A stretch of DNA of 7,041 bases from Alphaproteobacteria bacterium (GTDB taxonomy: Bacteria > Pseudomonadota > Alphaproteobacteria > Rhodobacterales > Rhodobacteraceae). The translations under genes and the position numbers were made by a program. The notes under the pieces are model-generated. The model worked only from the letters and a program-made list of their open reading frames with translations. It was not told the DNA's origin and ran no database searches. Positions 4,866 to 7,041 of the stretch are shown in pieces. Numbering within the stretch: the first letter of the stretch is position 1; every line of letters begins with the position of its first letter. The stretch lies in assembly GCA_003695135.1 (NCBI GenBank), contig RFIR01000495.1, positions 1 through 7,041 of the forward strand. Direction: 5' to 3'.

Positions 4866-6029
4866 GTGAGCACCGAAATCGCGGCGGAAGCCACCCGGAC
4901 GGCGCCCGGCAGCCTTGCCGTGCCCAACTCGATGCAGGCCTGGGTTCTGGGCGACCCCGGCGAGCTGAAGCTCGTCGAAAAGCCGGTGCCGGTGCCGGCG
5001 AAGTCCGAGGCGCTGATCCGCGTCGATGCGGTGGCGATCTGCGCCACCGATCTGGAGATCCTGCAATACGGCACGCCCGCGCTCGTCGAAGGCGGGCCGC
5101 CCTTCAACAAGAACTTCACGCCCGGTCATGAATACATGGGCACGGTGGTGGCGCTGGGTCCCGGCGTCGACGAATTCGCCATCGGCGACCGGGTGACGGT
5201 CGAGGTTCATGCCGGCTGCGGGCAGTGCAAGCGCTGCCGGATGGGCATGTATACCTCGTGCCACAATTACGGGCTGAACTACGGCGACCGCAACAAGGGC
5301 CACCGCGCCAATGGCTTTACCACCAATGGCGGCTTTGCCGAATACGTGGTCAACAACATCAACACCATGATCCGGGTGCCCGACAGCATGACGGACGAGG
5401 AGGCGACGCTGGTCGTCACCGCCGGCACCTCGATGTACGGGCTGACCGAGCTGGGCGGGCTGGTCGCGGGCGAAAGCGTGGTGGTGATCGGGCCGGGACC
5501 GATCGGGCTGCTCGCCGTCGCTGTGGCCAAGGCGCTGGGCGCGACGCCGGTGGTGATGGTCGGCACGCGCGAGAACCGCAACCGCATCGCGCTCGAACTG
5601 GGTGCCGACCTCGCGCTCGACGCGCGCAGCGAGGACGTGGTCGCGCGCGTACGCGAGCTGACCGGCGGCAGGGGTGCCGATTACGTCATCGACTGCGCCG
5701 GCAACCAGATCAGTGCCAACAATGCCGTGCACATGACCAATCGCGGCGGCCGGATCTGCCTTGCCGCCTTTCCCAAGAAGCCGGTGGAATTCGACCTCGG
5801 CTATCTGGCGGTCAACAACATCTATCTCTACGGCATCCGCGGCGAGGGCCGTTCGGCCACGCATCGCGCCATGGCCTTCATGGCCTCAAAGCGGTTCGAT
5901 GCCGCCAAGATCCACACCCATACCTTCCCGATGCGTGAGCTGCCGACCGCGATCCGCTATGCCCGCGACCGGATCGACGATGCGATCAAGGTCGTCGTCT
6001 CCAACCGCATCGGACGGACGGCGGACTGA
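4866..6029 (+). CDS. Zinc-dependent medium-chain alcohol/polyol dehydrogenase
   Basis: A 387-residue MDR-superfamily enzyme of the sorbitol/threonine dehydrogenase type, oxidising a secondary or primary alcohol with NAD(P)+. The GroES-like domain carries catalytic zinc ligands C59 (ICATDLE) and H88-E89 (PGHEYMG). A structural zinc lobe has C118, C121, C124 and C132 in the classic C-x2-C-x2-C-x7-C spacing. The Rossmann motif is GPGPIG at 209-214. The helix that often carries a further Glu ligand (as in EPLA) reads LVVTAGTSMYGL here, without Glu. The conserved domain begins at residue 23 (MQAWVLGDPGEL), so there is an N-terminal tail. GTG at 4866 is my best start; GTG at 4854, TTG at 4803 and the internal ATG are alternatives, none with a strong ribosome binding site. 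It heads the rightward operon, 44 bases before the DUF1330 gene. The substrate is unknown. Confidence 0.88.
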   Translation: MSTEIAAEATRTAPGSLAVPNSMQAWVLGDPGELKLVEKPVPVPAKSEALIRVDAVAICATDLEILQYGTPALVEGGPPFNKNFTPGHEYMGTVVALGPGVDEFAIGDRVTVEVHAGCGQCKRCRMGMYTSCHNYGLNYGDRNKGHRANGFTTNGGFAEYVVNNINTMIRVPDSMTDEEATLVVTAGTSMYGLTELGGLVAGESVVVIGPGPIGLLAVAVAKALGATPVVMVGTRENRNRIALELGADLALDARSEDVVARVRELTGGRGADYVIDCAGNQISANNAVHMTNRGGRICLAAFPKKPVEFDLGYLAVNNIYLYGIRGEGRSATHRAMAFMASKRFDAAKIHTHTFPMRELPTAIRYARDRIDDAIKVVVSNRIGRTAD

Positions 6030-6060
6030 GACGCCGATACAGGCAACCGAAACCGCGCGA

Positions 6061-6066
6061 GGGAGG
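6061..6066 (+). promoter_or_regulatory. Ribosome binding site supporting a GTG start
   Basis: GGGAGG lies 7 bases before GTG at 6074 and fixes the start of the DUF1330 gene. Confidence 0.7.
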
Positions 6067-6073
6067 ACGCATC

Positions 6074-6379
6074 GTGCCCGCCTACTGGATTGCCCGCTCC
6101 AGGATCAACGACCCCGCCGCCTACAAGAGATACACCGATCTGGTGCCCGCGATCATTGCCAAGCATGGCGGCCGGGTGCTGGCGCGCGGCGGCAGGTACC
6201 AGATCATGGAAGGCCCCGAGAAATTCCACCGCTTCGTGGTGATCGAGTTCCCGACCTTCGAGGCCGGCGTGGCCTGTTTCCAGTCCGAGGAATACAACGC
6301 AGCCGCCCGTCACCGGCGCGAGAACGGTGCCGGGGAGGTGGAAACCGTGGTCGTGGAGGGCGGCGACGCCACCGTCTGA
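6074..6379 (+). CDS. DUF1330 family protein
   Basis: A 101-residue protein that matches the DUF1330 family over its whole length: AYWIARSRINDPAAYKRY at the N-terminus, then GGRVLARGGRYQIMEGPEKFHRFVVIEFPTFEAGVACFQSEEY. The family has a dimeric alpha/beta-barrel (ferredoxin-like) fold seen in small monooxygenases and muconolactone-isomerase-like enzymes. No reaction is established for most members, so I give none. There is no signal peptide or membrane segment. It starts with GTG after a good GGGAGG site and lies between the alcohol dehydrogenase (44-base gap) and the quinone-reductase-like gene (20-base gap), so it is almost certainly in one operon with them. A role in handling a reactive pathway intermediate is inference. 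Confidence 0.88.
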   Translation: MPAYWIARSRINDPAAYKRYTDLVPAIIAKHGGRVLARGGRYQIMEGPEKFHRFVVIEFPTFEAGVACFQSEEYNAAARHRRENGAGEVETVVVEGGDATV

Positions 6380-6399
6380 TCGGCAGGGAGGAGCAGGCC

Positions 6400-7041
6400 A
6401 TGAAGGTCAGGAAGGTCGTGATCCGCGCCCAGGGCGGACCGGAGGTGATGGAGCTGGTCGAGGACGAACTCGGCCCGCCGGGGCCGGGCGAGGTCCAGAT
6501 CGGGCAGAGCGCGATCGGGCTCAACTACATGGATGTCTATCAGCGCTCGGGGGCCTATCCGCTCTCGCTGCCCAGCGGGCTGGGGCTGGAGGCGGCCGGG
6601 CGCGTGCTTGCCACCGGCCCGGACGTCAGCGAGTTCGCGGAAGGCGACCGGGTCGCCTATGCGGGGGCGCTGGGCGCCTATGCCAGCGCGCGCAACGCCC
6701 CGGCCGGCCGCTGCGTGAAGCTGCCCGAGGCCGTCTCCGACGAGGTGGCGGCGGCGGTTCTGATGAAGGGGATGACGGTCGAATACCTGCTCAACCGCAC
6801 CCACAAGGTCCAGCCGGGCGAGGACGTGCTGTTCTGGGCCGCCTCGGGTGGCGTCGGGCAGCTCGCCGGCCAGTGGGGCAAGCATCTCGGCGCGCGCATG
6901 ATCGGGGTGACCGCAGGGAAAGAAAACTGCGCCGCGATCCTGAAGCTGGGCTATGCCGATGCCATCGACCGCAAACGCGAGGACGTGGCGGCGCGGGTGC
7001 GCGAGCTGACCGGCGGCAAGGGCGTCAGCGTGGTCTATGAC
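6400..7041 (+). CDS. NADPH:quinone reductase-like zinc-independent MDR oxidoreductase (3' end outside window)
   Basis: The first 214 residues of a quinone oxidoreductase (zeta-crystallin-like) enzyme; relatives are about 325 residues, so roughly a third is missing past the window edge and no stop is reached. The family signature is GLNYMDVYQRSGAYP at 40-54, followed by LPSGLGLEAAGRV. The nucleotide-binding loop is SGGVG at 149-153 (AASGGVGQLAGQW), and the cysteine lobe of zinc MDRs is absent, as expected. Relatives reduce quinones or alpha,beta-unsaturated carbonyls using NADPH. The ATG at 6400 has GGAGG (6387-6391) 8 bases upstream. It is the third gene of the rightward operon. A short stretch near its end is 41 of 47 bases identical to the alcohol dehydrogenase gene (6977-7023 against 5629-5675). 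Confidence 0.9.
   Translation, partial: MKVRKVVIRAQGGPEVMELVEDELGPPGPGEVQIGQSAIGLNYMDVYQRSGAYPLSLPSGLGLEAAGRVLATGPDVSEFAEGDRVAYAGALGAYASARNAPAGRCVKLPEAVSDEVAAAVLMKGMTVEYLLNRTHKVQPGEDVLFWAASGGVGQLAGQWGKHLGARMIGVTAGKENCAAILKLGYADAIDRKREDVAARVRELTGGKGVSVVYD

Noticed and set aside
3331..4869. Rightward 512-codon open frame
   Set aside because: It runs antisense across both the GST and GntR genes and the control region. Both sense genes have intact diagnostic residues, so this is a composition-driven shadow.
4824..5864. Leftward 346-codon open frame
   Set aside because: It is antisense to the zinc alcohol dehydrogenase and is His/Arg/Ala-rich without motifs.
6310..6885. Leftward 191-codon open frame
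   Set aside because: It is antisense to the quinone-reductase-like gene, which has a clear family signature and ribosome binding site.

Overview
The window looks like a piece of an alphaproteobacterial chromosome, most likely a Rhodobacterales-type organism. GC is roughly two thirds, G/C dominates third codon positions, and the gene families are typical of such genomes. This assignment is inferred from base composition and protein style, not from a marker gene. There is no RNA gene, CRISPR array, insertion sequence or phage gene. The content is a compact metabolic locus built around two divergent transcription units.

The leftward unit, in transcription order, starts with an FCD-type GntR regulator (4698 to 4009). 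It continues with a nu-class (YfcG-like) glutathione S-transferase (3975 to 3337) and a Gfo/Idh/MocA-type NAD(P)-dependent oxidoreductase (3277 to 2198). After a 308-base gap come two tandem, paralogous beta-hydroxyacid dehydrogenases (1889 to 987 and 990 to 130), whose ends overlap in an ATGA. The gap holds two strong GC hairpins, an 18-base near-palindrome and a perfect TGGTC-C-GACCA inverted repeat of the kind bound by FadR-type GntR proteins. The dehydrogenase pair may therefore have its own controlled promoter.

The rightward unit holds a zinc-dependent medium-chain alcohol/polyol dehydrogenase (4866 to 6029), a DUF1330 protein (6074 to 6379) and an NADPH:quinone-reductase-like protein (from 6400, cut by the window end). 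The AT-richer region between the two units (about 4723 to 4865) is the likely shared control region.

Read together, a carboxylate-sensing type of regulator governs five oxidoreductases of four families, a glutathione enzyme and a small DUF1330 protein. This is the profile of a catabolic pathway that oxidises hydroxyl-bearing (sugar-acid, polyol or aromatic-side-chain) substrates. The substrate cannot be read from the sequence, and no transporter lies inside the window. No radically new system is evident. The most interesting signals are the candidate operator and repeat-like structure upstream of the dehydrogenase pair, and a perfect hairpin that places an alternative gntR start codon in its loop.
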